A DNA stretch of 64,000 bases from Hyposmocoma kahamanoa (Eukaryota; Arthropoda; Insecta; Lepidoptera; Cosmopterigidae). The notes beneath the pieces were generated by a model. It worked only from the letters and a program-made list of their open reading frames with translations, was not told where the DNA came from and made no database searches. A program made the translations under genes and the position numbers. Where the stretch lies: positions 14,406,569 through 14,470,568 of the forward strand of contig NW_020654810.1 in the NCBI RefSeq assembly GCF_003589595.1. Reading direction: 5' to 3'. This document shows, one piece after another, positions 57,601-64,000 of this stretch; position 1 is the stretch's first letter, and each line of letters opens with the position of its first letter.

Positions 57601-58867
57601 GTACTGCCACTTTGCTACCTTACTTGTTTCTGCCGCCAAGCAGTAATGTGAGCATTACTGCGTTCCGGTTTTGAAGGTGCTGGTGAAATACAGGCACATG
57701 GCACTTGTCAACTTGTCTCTGGGTGACGGGCGCAGTGGCAGTGCCCCTAAGATCTTTGTTATATGAGATGATATTTATTATATATTACATATAAGTGAAT
57801 TGCTTTCCTTTTAGAATATTATTTAGAAAATGAGTTTTATAATCCAACATGACAAAAAAAACTATTTTTTTATTTATTTAGAGCCTAAATATTTTATTTG
57901 TAACTAATTTATATCACAAAATTAATTATAATTAATGTTACAAAATACAATTTATTTCATTTTGGTAGTTAAGATCTTTAAAAGGGCATTTTCAGTTTCT
58001 GTACTGATTTTTTCATGTACATTTTTTCCAACAACGCACTTTCCATTTATTGTTAACTGTAGAGAACTACCAACTTCCTGCCTACCTGATAGTTTTGTGG
58101 TGAAATATTGATATAATGTAACACAATTTAACGTAATATAATTTAAAAAATATCCAAATATAGAAACTTCAACTTTTAGTATTGCATGTTTTCTGAGATG
58201 GTATTGGTCATCAATCAGTTATGTCTAATATTCATGCAAACCATCCTATTATGAACTATAAACTGCCTCTGTGGCCGAATGGTTACCCTGCATGTCTGCC
58301 ACGTAGAGGTCCCAGATTCGATTCCCGGACCGAAGAAATACTTGTAATACATTTATTTCTCTTGCGAATTTGGGTGTAATTTGTGGTGCCGAGAGAAATA
58401 TTTGTATGGTCTACATTTATTTCTCTCGTGAGTTTGGGTGTAATTTGTGGTTGTCTATGTGTGTCCATTGCACCTGCGACACAGGGTTTCCCTAGTGCGG
58501 GGCTATGAGTGTGTGCGTAACTAAAAATACAAAAATTATTACTTAACTACCTTAATTTTAATTGACTAATGAACTATTGACCCGAAAAAAGAGTTTCATT
58601 TGCAAAGTCTGGCAATCGCGAAAACCTAAGCACTTTATTTCTGTGATCTTTTAATATACCTTGTGCAGGAATAACACAGCTTTTCCTGGACAGATTCCGT
58701 CACCTGGACACTACGGTCAGGCTGAAGAGCCCCGCTGGACCTTCCCGCCGCGGTTCCTCGCCGAGCGCCAGCATCGAGCGCCGTGCACCTTCCCCCTCAA
58801 GCCATTGAAAAGCGTAGCTAACTCATTATCCAGGACCGTATTTATTACCTCTAAAAGTATTACCTAA
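36680..58867 (+). CDS. Tdc: Tyrosine decarboxylase (group II PLP-dependent), ten exons
   Basis: Exons: 36680-36994, 49153-49204, 50775-50845, 51037-51273, 53186-53725, 53801-53990, 54795-54859, 56935-57143, 57376-57435, 58669-58867; total 1938 nt, 645 residues. It starts MDTEEFRIRGKEMVDYI and has GVTHWQHPRFHAYFP, SPACTELEIIMLNWMGKAIG and KEAHSCVEKA (His193, stacking over PLP; His favours decarboxylase over aldehyde synthase). It also has HVDAAYAG (Asp273), Lys305 for the Schiff base, and Tyr334 in VVDPLYLQH, matching human DDC His192, Asp271, Lys303 and Tyr332. RSFFVRMVSDPKIYNPAI and the long tail fit insect Tdc, nearer Tdc2 in length. It makes tyramine, the octopamine precursor, in neurons. 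Intron 2 is GC-AG (ATGG|GCAAGT); the nearby GT would create a stop. Intron 1 (12.2 kb) hosts a LINE. Residues beside Lys305 are unusual. DDC and HDC were considered and fit less well. Confidence 0.93.
37560..37800 (+). repeat. Common insect interspersed repeat in Tdc intron 1
   Basis: 'aaaaagtagcctatgtcatt', 'cattaaaattggttcagcgg' and 'gttactttcgcatttataat' are the familiar 3-prime end of a lepidopteran LINE or related repeat. No protein is encoded. The exact family is not known to me. Confidence 0.5.
38461..38845 (+). repeat. Interspersed repeat family E interrupted by an insertion
   Basis: Family E starts 'tagtagcagtagagctcctt' and resumes at about 38665 ('attactgcgttccagttggg'). The intervening 38545-38660 is unrelated AT-rich sequence with 'aataataataaatcatttat', probably a small insertion. 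Confidence 0.7.
39458..39553 (+). repeat. Half copy of the palindromic TA MITE
   Basis: Starts TA|GGAAATGAAAC and follows one arm of 4523-4719 ('tttgttttttcaaacaaact', 'caggtcccatggtcacggtt'), then stops at the centre of the palindrome. Confidence 0.6.
40030..40200 (+). repeat. Repeat family H, partial
   Basis: 'gggaccactacttactgagg' through 'aacctcctccttttttggcg'. It matches 34090-34250 and the inverse of 4740-4880. Confidence 0.55.
41277..41570 (+). repeat. Interspersed repeat family E, full length
   Basis: From 'gtagtagcagtagagctcct' to 'atcactaagtatcattaaaa'. A further partial piece lies at 41919-41990. Confidence 0.82.
41733..41900. mobile_element. MITE family F with terminal inverted repeats
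   Basis: The ends GTCGTATTCCAAACTCTACT and its inverse (AGTAGAATTCTGGAATACGAC) agree over about 45 bp with few mismatches. The interior has inverted 'cttgaaatcgtactcaagtc'-type blocks. A related copy lies at 6261-6399. Confidence 0.65.
41995..43972. other. Tdc intron 1, probable LINE 5-prime UTR at the right end
   Basis: Unassigned up to about 43280. From there to 43972 the sequence is GC-richer and directly precedes LINE ORF1, so it probably contains that element's 5-prime UTR; the exact 5-prime end could not be fixed. Confidence 0.4.
43973..44902 (+). CDS. LINE ORF1 protein with coiled coil and FP25K-like C-terminal domain
   Basis: 309 residues. An acidic/basic N-terminus (LPGRRNTKRKIDRSPEKS) precedes a coiled coil at about 60-140 (heptads around MEQLITSVNLVKSQNEEM and ITDLENKMEAMERN). 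A C-terminal domain carries IEIKNIPSQPSENPEILSKI and ends PIYIDESLTGKARRLRFLAK, then the AWTAYGKVYLRKSE motif. This C-terminal layout matches the domain named after baculovirus FP25K, which is widespread in ORF1 proteins of insect LINEs; its role there is thought to be RNA binding and RNP assembly. No zinc knuckles are seen. The frame is intact and the same strand as Tdc and ORF2. Confidence 0.85.
   Translation: MMPLQRSPIKSLNMNTSLKSFNSDPVINQVNSIDENMDTSLPGRRNTKRKIDRSPEKSNPILTELQSLFDKFEGRQSAKMEQLITSVNLVKSQNEEMQNSIEFMSKKYDDFVTQIDELRQENTHYKRRITDLENKMEAMERNHRSSIIEIKNIPSQPSENPEILSKIVKRIGDEIGHKITDSAINEVYRQKTKQGNSHLIVHLNSSSLKDHVIKKCRQYNRENKINKRPQLNTGHLNLIAHPNPHLPIYIDESLTGKARRLRFLAKDFAAKYGYYGAWTAYGKVYLRKSEKSPTIRIDDEEDLRKLSVI
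45327..48209 (+). CDS. LINE ORF2: endonuclease and reverse transcriptase
   Basis: About 960 codons without a stop. The apurinic-type endonuclease comes first: LNVAHQNIRSI, LIILSECWLPK, NNIFLLGDINIDI, CLDHIFLK and a final TDHYSSFLVL. RT follows with NYRPISILPVMSKILEKVIN (about residue 514), QYGFRSGHSTSQAV, FLDLAKAFDTV, HGIPQGSILGPVLFL and the FADD box (about 674). The C-terminus has PLLTYCVSVWGG and ends LLSIQA. There is no ATG in the first ~44 codons; the frame opens with GTG at 45327, so translation may start at a non-AUG codon, by reinitiation after ORF1, or an upstream start was lost. Catalytic motifs appear intact. Host TPRT machinery of this type can also mobilise SINEs with matching tails. 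Confidence 0.9.
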   Translation: MATSCILPSVDNFPTVTKDRSPYLNVAHQNIRSITANLDDYLTLMQRTNVAWDLIILSECWLPKTNKIPSIKNYNYYKTNQNFTQNEGVVIYAIDTLNIIVEEPNILDCNCLTLKINMDTLIIAIYRPWGIHDPTTFIESLNQYLLMNSNMNNIFLLGDINIDIIENSVISSTYLDMLCSHGMLSAHKYPTHNKTCLDHIFLKTKLEACCYVSVTTITDHYSSFLVLTHRTQIYKQSQKIISRIDYDRLDVALKSSELSSIYTIFDANQATSYLVNVLSNAILNSTIKIKISNRKIIYKPWITPGVLKCMRNRDKLHIKSKLNPNNSILKVTYSRYRNFCNALLKKLKRQYYKNEISSAATKSNKKLWSAIALATNTNKNKSTPTELIAYDPVVSINKVNAFFVNVGKVYSDKIPLSFVTHSMYRPLRAHPKSLVLLNTDCTEIDAIILSLKSDCSVGRDGISGTIFKRYRVELTESITYICNRALDTGTFPDILKLAEVLPIYKSGDRDCVNNYRPISILPVMSKILEKVINVRFTKYLESNSLLSISQYGFRSGHSTSQAVHELTNYIVTNLDANKKVIVIFLDLAKAFDTVSVPLLLRKLELLGVRGLQLQLFQSYMRNRCQRVKIGQCVSDDLPILHGIPQGSILGPVLFLTYINDLCNLDLGEGRIISFADDTALLFRGDSWEEVYREAQVGFSRVLNWLTENKLTLNTDKTKFLTFMTKKYHSQEHENNSIIAHSCRQNARPCSCPTLSRASMIKYLGVIIDETLSFRQQVDALSDRVRKLTYVFRNLRHVSEPSTVRMVYLALCQPLLTYCVSVWGGASTSILLPLERAQRLILKVSLFLPRLHPTSDLYKAANVLSVRQLFIQHVILLKHSKLSFDPTHMNKRRKYMVCFTGIFRSQFAGRFFCFLGSYLYNKINRVLNLYPATKNECKTKITEWLLNLDYRATEDLLSIQA
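48210..49152 (+). other. LINE 3-prime UTR and end of Tdc intron 1
   Basis: CA-rich imperfect repeats occur at 48340-48430, then the (ATT)n end. 48798-49152 is unassigned intron leading to the acceptor TTTCAG|GCAGCA. Confidence 0.6.
49205..50774 (+). other. Tdc intron 2, GC-AG type
   Basis: Donor GCAAGT after ATGG, acceptor TTTTCAG. No gene or clear repeat inside beyond AT-rich sequence and partial palindromes around 'catcatgatggcaa' (50450-50500). Confidence 0.75.
51361..51560. other. GC-rich island in Tdc intron 4
   Basis: Contains two copies of TCGGGCGGTAAT (about 51390 and 51495), 105 bp apart, plus 'cgcttcgcgcgtttaatgacgcgcccgt'-type palindromic words. Not coding in a convincing frame. 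Could be an enhancer or a repeat. Confidence 0.35.
52180..52980 (-). pseudogene. Decayed LINE in Tdc intron 4, antisense
   Basis: Minus-strand pieces: AFNHVEHKILLFD-like (about 52940), GVPQVSILGSSLMYINDISS (about 52690) and STLRRGIMFWRNAS (about 52300). These are RT palm and thumb motifs with several stops between them. Confidence 0.65.
54043..54305 (-). repeat. SINE family C, reverse orientation
   Basis: Low-coordinate end 'agtcccactgctgggcacag' is the inverted tail; 'ttccttcaccgaaaaactca' is the body; 'gaggccggattcgaaccc' holds the inverted B-box. Lies in Tdc intron 6. Confidence 0.75.
54860..56934 (+). other. Tdc intron 7
   Basis: Mostly unassigned. A GC-richer block at 56640-56760 contains a hairpin (GCGGAATTCTCG with exact inverse, 56700-56737). 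No coding sequence recognised. Confidence 0.45.
57559..57760 (+). repeat. Interspersed repeat family E, 3-prime-truncated
   Basis: From 'gtagcagtagagctccttgt' to 'gcccctaagatctttg'; the last ~100 bp of the family are missing. Lies in Tdc intron 9. Confidence 0.8.
58264..58520 (+). repeat. SINE family A with internal duplication
   Basis: Head 'tgcctctgtggccgaatggt' with B-box-like GATTCGATTCCC. The block 'catttatttctct-gcgaatttgggtgtaatttgtgg' occurs twice (about 58330-58385 and 58388-58455). Located just before the last Tdc exon. Confidence 0.8.
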
Positions 58868-58872
58868 ATAAA
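58867..58872 (+). promoter_or_regulatory. AATAAA overlapping the Tdc stop codon
   Basis: The hexamer starts at the last base of the TAA stop (58865-58867). If used, the 3-prime UTR would be only about 20 nt; other, more distal sites are likely. Confidence 0.35.
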
Positions 58873-59410
58873 ATTTCCTTGAGCATTTATCGAAATTTGA
58901 TTTACTTCCTCTCTTTAAAAAAAAAGATGTTATAATTTCGTATGCATTATACAGAGTGTAAAGGAATGGGTGTAAGAAAATGCATGAATTAAATGTTCTA
59001 TTTGATGTGAGACATATCAGGTCTAAAGCAAGCAATTTGAATACAATGTTCAATTTTTAGAATTGATTAACTTTCATTTAAAACGAATGTGTCCCAGTAC
59101 TACAAGATATCGTTATCATTTCATCTCCGCCGCGCTAGTGTGCACCGATAGTCTGTCTTTTTTGAAGACGGAATAAAATGACAGTTCATTGCGCAAAGGT
59201 GTCGCTCGCTTGCAAGAAGCTAGTGATTGCAGTCGATAAATATAATATCGACTATCGACTGAACGTTGGTTGCGCTTATGAAATAAATAGGCGAAATTGT
59301 TTCATTTGATTCAACATCGGCCCATACACGTCCAACTGCTGGGCACAGGCACACTTGAATTTTAGATCTCTGAAAATTCATTCATACATACACCAAATTT
59401 TGTAGTATAT
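58873..59410. other. Intergenic between Tdc and piggyBac
   Basis: Contains a short SINE C tail remnant (59312-59352) and the palindromic words 'agtcgata...tatcgact' at about 59230-59265. No gene recognised. Confidence 0.4.
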
Positions 59411-62400
59411 CCTCCTGAGGCCGCGGGGTCATTAAAAAGGACAAAATACTTCACTCCAATGAGACCGGCACCTTAAGAAAACTTGGAATGAGTAGTGGCC
59501 GAAGGGCCTTTATATAGTACTGAATATTGGTTCTTCGTTCGTGGGCCGACAATCGAGTATAATCAGGCGATCACGACAACCAATCATTTTGCTTGATTCC
59601 CAACGAGGTAATCGTCGATGTAACCAATAGCAGCTACACAAATATTGGTTACTTTTGCTTAATTTGTATGTGGAAACTGGAGGGATGGCAGCGCGCGGGC
59701 GAGCAGGTATGTTAAAATATTTATTTACCTGGTTTAAATAACATATTTTTACCTAAATTATGTTTGTTTTTGATGATAGATAAGTCTATTTTAATAACAA
59801 TATGTTATTTATGTCTTAAATACCAAAACTAGACTATAATAACCGTTTTTGTAAATTTTTTCTTTATAAAGGTCATTCGGTTCTAGTATATGTTTTTTTG
59901 CAAAATATTGTTTTCTGCAATCACATGAACTATGTTATTTTCAGGGTTGAGAGACGAAGAACTTGTGGATTTGCTTAATGAATCAGAGCTAGAAATTGCA
60001 AGTGATGACGAAGATGCTGATTACACGCTGCCTGTATCGAAGGAATCACGCGCATCTTCTGAAGACTCAGTCGAAGAAGATCAAGAAACTTCTGAAGAAG
60101 AAGACGATTATCAAAATTTGTCAGTAGCCAGACAAGTACGTGGTAGCGCCCAAACTCGAGGCATATCATCTAGCCGTGCCCGTTGGCAGAGTAATGCTCG
60201 GGGAAGACCTCGTTTTCGAGGTCGTGTGCGTACGCGTGGTGGGGCTCGAGGTGTAGCACGACCAAGTACGGTTCCATCTTGGTCCCGCAGAAGGTTTGAT
60301 GTTCCATTACCTAATTTATCACAGCCATCGTATTTGCCTTCTATTATTCAAGATAGTTCTGATTTATTGGAATATTTTCAAGAGTACATTGATGATGATT
60401 TATTACAATTAATTGTTGAAAAGTCAAACCAAAATGAACTTTTTCGAAGAGGAAAGTTATTGCATCTGACTATAGAAGAGTTAAAAACATTTTTAGGTAT
60501 TACTATGCTTATGGCTTGCATTAACTACCCACAGATAAAAATGTACTGGAACCACAAATATGCAATGGCTATCATTACTGAAGCCATGTCCCGCGATCGC
60601 TACATTCACCTGCGAAATTCTATAAAAATTGTTTTCGATCTTGACATAACACCTGAAATGCGAGGAAACGACAAATTGTGGAAGGTTCGGCCTCTGATTA
60701 ATCGAGTATTGCAAGGATGTTACGCTCAAGAACGAAACCAAAAGATTTCCATCGATGAAATGATGATACCATTTACCGGCTCGTGCGCGATAAGACAATA
60801 TTGTCCAGGGAAACCCCACCCCACGGGATTGAAGGCATTCGTCCTTGCGAATCCCAATGGCTTGGTCTGTGATATTTTGGTTTACCAGGGAAAAAGTACG
60901 TTATCTGAGTCGGAGTTTTCTCTTGGAGAGAGTATGGTTTTAAAATTAACTGACACATTAGTGCCAGGACACGTCATTTATTGTGATAGATATTTCACGA
61001 GTATAAAACTCATAGAAGAACTGAATCTAAGAGGATTTAAATGTGCCGGTACAATAATGAAAAATCGCATACCTAGGTACCTACGAGGAGATTTAGAAAG
61101 CGACAAATGCTTGTCTCGCAGAGGTAGAGGAAGCTTCGATGTTTTAGTGCGTGAAGGCGGAGATATTGCCATAACTAAATGGTATGATAATAAACCTGTA
61201 AATCTTCTATCAAGCATTCATGCGGCAAACAAGACAGACGAGTGTAGAAGATATGATAGAAAATTAAAAAACTATGTAATGGTACAAAGGCCAGAAGTGG
61301 TGAAAGAGTACAACTCCAATATGGGGGGCGTAGACCTCACTGATAGATTTCTTTCTGTCTGTCCAGCACGATCGCGTACTCGCAAGTGGACAGTACGATT
61401 TATAAATCACATGTTTGATCTTGCAGTAGTGAATGCATGGATCAAATATAAAATTATTAACAAGGAAGAAGGAAAACCTATTAACAAAATACTAAAACTC
61501 AGAGAGTTTAAGCAAGAAATAGGAGAAAGACTGATACTAGAAAATATTTATAGGATGGAAGAAGATGCAAATGAAAATGTGGCAGAAGTGGAAACTAGGA
61601 AACGAGGAAGACCTTCTATTGTACCCCTTCCTCCAGTAGCTAAACGCTTTCATGGTGCGAACCATTTGCCTGATATGGGCTCTAAACAGAAGCGATGCCG
61701 AAATGAAGGATGCAGGAAGAAGACAACTGTAATTTGCATAAATTGTAATATGCCACTGTGTCTGACACCGACCCGAAATTGTTTTGTTGATTTTCATAGT
61801 TCCGAGTGATTTAAAAAAAACCACTGTTAGTTAAATAAGTTTAGTTAAGTTTTAAACTATACGCAAAATTTTGTTGATTGAGTCACAATTTTTTAAGTTT
61901 GTTATTATTTTCTAAAGCTAGAGAAGTTCCTACTAAATTCAAGTTAGATTTGAGATCTCTTTTGTTTTTAAATCAAGGTTTACGATTTTAAGTTTAATTA
62001 CGACTGATTTGACTGATTGCAAAGCATGCAAATAAAAATAAATAAGATTATTTTGTAATAGAAGCCTATTTTTTAAATTTTCTCCTTACTTTAAAAGGTA
62101 TTCTTATTTTATACTTGAATATTAAATAGGCCGAAAGTACTTTCTGAAGGACTAAAGTCAGTAGGCACAAAATATCATTACGGCCGAAAGTGCTTTGTAA
62201 AGAACAAACAATATTAAAAAAAAAAGTTCAAAAATATATTCCTCATACGATTACCATTAAGATTTGTTTCAGTCAAAACACACGAAATCCCGTTATTATA
62301 ATTTTATTTGATTTTGAAAGTCTCGTCCTTACCTGTCTAAACACTTTTGTTCTATATATAGTACGTTCGGTTATAGGGACAAGTAATATTTTCGACATGT

Positions 62401-62413
62401 CGGCCCCAGGAGG
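59411..62413 (+). mobile_element. piggyBac-like DNA transposon, about 3.0 kb
   Basis: Left end CCTCCTGAGGCCG and right end (inverse) CCTCCTGGGGCCG match at 12 of 13 positions. The right end is followed directly by TTAA (62414-62417), the family target. The left flank is ATAT instead. A subterminal word GGCCGAAAGT(A/G)CTTT occurs twice near the right end (62131, 62181), and a diverged form GGCCGAAGGGCCTTT near the left (59494), possibly transposase-binding sites. The transposase is intact. Confidence 0.8.
59685..61809 (+). CDS. piggyBac transposase, two exons, apparently intact
   Basis: Exon 1 (59685-59706, MAARGRA) joins exon 2 (59945-61809) across a 238-nt GT-AG intron (GCAG|GTATGT ... TTTTCAG|GG), giving 628 residues. 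If unspliced, the frame can also begin at ATG 59932 (625 residues). The N-terminus is acidic (SEEEDDYQN), followed by an Arg/Gly-rich stretch (RPRFRGRVRTRGGARG). The DDE_Tnp_1_7-type catalytic residues are in SIDEMMIPFTG (Asp278), IYCDRYFTS (Asp355) and NMGGVDLTDRFLS (Asp471), spacing much like piggyBac D268/D346/D447. The C-terminus is a Cys-rich domain (CRNEGCRKKTTVICINC, then C-LTPTRNC) for end binding and nuclear targeting. No stop or frameshift is seen. It could be an active element or a very recent relic; domestication is less likely given its matching ends. Confidence 0.9.
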
Positions 62414-62471
62414 TTAAGTATTAAAAATATAAATAGGAGACATAATTTAAACTTTTTCATTTTAATTTAAT

Positions 62472-62535
62472 ATACATAATCAAATCCGCCTGTCGATATT
62501 AAATAATATCGACAGGAGGATTTGATAATATGTAT
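62472..62535. repeat. Near-perfect hairpin, ~30-bp arms, 4-nt loop
   Basis: Left 'atcaaatccgcctgtcgata'-tt and the inverse right arm differ at one base and a 2-nt indel; loop AAAT. It lies 59 bp outside the right piggyBac end. Confidence 0.85.
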
Positions 62536-62777
62536 GACTAAAAATCGATTTTGATACTAATAGACCAACTCAAAATAAAAGTCAAAATAAGAATAAAGAA
62601 TACAATAACGCAATTCGTAATCATTACAACGTCGTAACATTTACAATTCAGTTATTTTTGGCAAAATTTTACTACGTTCGCAAGTACTACATCGACAACT
62701 ACTACAGGACTATTTAAAATTTTACGAAAACTGGCAACCTGCAAATGTCATTTTACTTCATCTTCAAAAAAAAACAG

Positions 62778-62863
62778 ACTATTGCCCTCGTAACGAAAAA
62801 AGGCGCAACTATGCGTACTTTACACAGCAGTTGTGCCTTTTTTCGTTCCGAGGGCAGTATAGT
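62778..62863. repeat. Near-perfect hairpin, 33/35-bp arms, 18-nt loop
   Basis: Left 'tgccctcgtaacgaaaaaag'-gcgcaact and its inverse differ by two substitutions and a 2-nt indel. May be a small palindromic MITE. Confidence 0.8.
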
Positions 62864-63648
62864 ATACGCTTAGTACACGACAAGGCCTCTGCCTTGGTTG
62901 GCCTTGATTTACGCATAACGTATGTACGAATATAACTGTTTTCGAAGTGTGGCTTATAACAATTACAAACATTGAAAGTTCTATTCCTTGTTATTAAAAG
63001 CCGTTATATTATTACGTTTAAATGAATTGTCACAAGGCTTACTTATGACTAAAATATAGAGTTTTGTATGCACATTGTGAGTCTAGTGTCAGTACTAGGA
63101 TTACATCCCTCCCTCTAAGTTAAGTTTTGACACATTCTTTGATGTGTTCATTTATTGGTACATAAGCGAAGCTATCTTGGCCTAGCAGCGACTACGTCTC
63201 TCTGCCAATAGTTGATTAGTTGAGCATGCACCCAGCAGTTGATACCATTTGGTATCAACTACTGGCTGCGGCAAAGTGATGTGTGCTGGCCGTCAATGCG
63301 CTAAACTTTTCTTGAAGTAGTCCAGAATGACTCCCTCAAAATCAGTATCTTGGGTGCTTGAGCATTTTGACCAAAATCCACTGGTCCTACAGCGGAGAAT
63401 AATTTCGTAATTTTATGAAATATCATAAAATCACTAACGATTAACAAAACACCAATCTTCACACAACACTCTTGCGTTAATTTATCTTTATGGAGAGTAA
63501 CTAAAGAATAAGCAAAAAATTTTAATCGTATGTTCTAAAAAAGAATATTTTTTTATAAATTGGATATCTATATTTCGACGGGTTCGATCAACATAAAAAA
63601 TCACATTTCAAAATAATTATCCTTACACATAAACTACAATTTAAGAAC
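62864..63648. other. Intergenic or 3-prime UTR of the WD40 gene
   Basis: No coding sequence recognised. A 24-nt palindrome centred near 63250 (AGTTGATACCA-TT-inverse) is present. The part next to 63649 is probably the minus-strand gene's 3-prime UTR. Confidence 0.4.
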
Positions 63649-63850
63649 TTATGATAAATTGTGAGTTTTGAGTTCACCATCCCATCCTACAGTGTGTAAG
63701 ACATTTGTTTCTTTCAAATCCCAAGCAGCACATCTGACATAATTTTGGTGGGTTACTTTGTCCTGATACATTGTCTTTGGCTTGCTAATGTCGCTAATGT
63801 TGCACACTGTTACGGCCTTGTTATCACAACATACTGCTATGTTTTGAGAC
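63649..63850 (-). CDS. WD40-repeat protein, terminal exon (WDR77/Mep50-like)
   Basis: On the minus strand an exon begins after TTTTTAG at 63850 and ends with TAA at 63649; 202 nt, one base of a split codon plus 67 codons including the stop. It reads QNIAVCCDNKAVTVCNISDI, then THQNYVRCAAWDL and LHTVGWDGELKTHNLS-stop. The H-x-x-Y-V-R-x-A-x-W ... T-V-G-W-D pattern is a last WD40 blade and is closest to the end of methylosome protein 50 (WDR77), the PRMT5 partner that presents histone H4/H2A and Sm substrates for arginine methylation. Upstream exons lie beyond the right edge. Other WD40 families cannot be excluded from one blade. Confidence 0.65.
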
Positions 63851-64000
63851 CTAAAAACAATAACCCTAGGTCAATACATAGAAAAGTGGCTTTCCAGGGC
63901 ACCAGTCGAATCTTAGACCTACATACAAGGTGTCTATGAAGTAGGTGCCACAACTCACATTTGCAAAAGTCCTACAACATAAATAATCGTTTTGAAATAT

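Noticed and set aside
59932..61809. Domesticated piggyBac-derived host gene
   Set aside because: Matching terminal repeats and an adjacent TTAA indicate a mobile element rather than an exapted gene, though a recent exaptation cannot be fully excluded.
62190..62417. 75-codon open frame at the piggyBac right end
   Set aside because: Lies in the terminal non-coding region of the element and has no domain.

Overview
This is AT-rich nuclear DNA from an arthropod, almost certainly a moth or butterfly (Lepidoptera). Genes are split by GT-AG introns (at least one intron is GC-AG). The space between exons is crowded with tRNA-headed SINEs, non-LTR retrotransposons, Tc1 and piggyBac elements and palindromic MITEs. 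Several of these, such as the SINE tail ending in GATGATGATG and the LINE whose ORF1 has an FP25K-like C-terminus, are typical of Lepidoptera. A run of ten N at 16650-16659 marks an assembly gap.

Host genes, left to right: (1) the last two coding exons of Mob4/phocein (+, 432-3623); (2) a complete four-exon Alba-family gene of the RNase P/MRP p25-like type (-, 4091-5858), convergent with Mob4; (3) an isolated THAP-like first exon (6850-6930); (4) a three-exon gene (+, 8922-12106) for a 188-residue secreted protein built from an integrin-beta PSI domain joined directly to I-EGF sequence, with an RGD tripeptide and no beta-I domain or membrane anchor; (5) a complete ten-exon tyrosine decarboxylase gene (+, 36680-58867, 645 residues), the tyramine/octopamine biosynthetic enzyme; (6) the terminal exon of a WD40 protein resembling WDR77/Mep50 (-, 63649-63850).

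Mobile DNA fills the rest. There is a 1.57-kb Tc1 element at 12413-13978 with a broken, intron-containing transposase. A decayed LINE lies at about 24.5-27.4 kb (-). An apparently intact two-ORF LINE (43973-48797) sits in sense inside the 12.2-kb first intron of Tdc. A piggyBac element with an uninterrupted transposase and matching 13-bp ends occupies 59411-62413. About ten copies of one ~310-bp repeat (called family E here) and five copies of a tRNA-derived SINE (family A) are scattered throughout.

The most interesting observations are the miniature RGD-bearing integrin-beta-like protein, the GC-AG intron in Tdc and a probable second one in the integrin-like gene, the unusual residues around the Tdc active-site lysine, and a recurring pattern of perfect or near-perfect short hairpins. 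In two of those hairpins, comparison with the element's own coding frame or with sister copies shows that one arm is a local inverted duplication. No prokaryotic features, CRISPR arrays, rRNA genes or convincing stand-alone tRNA genes were seen. All exon boundaries were inferred by eye from splice signals and protein-family continuity.
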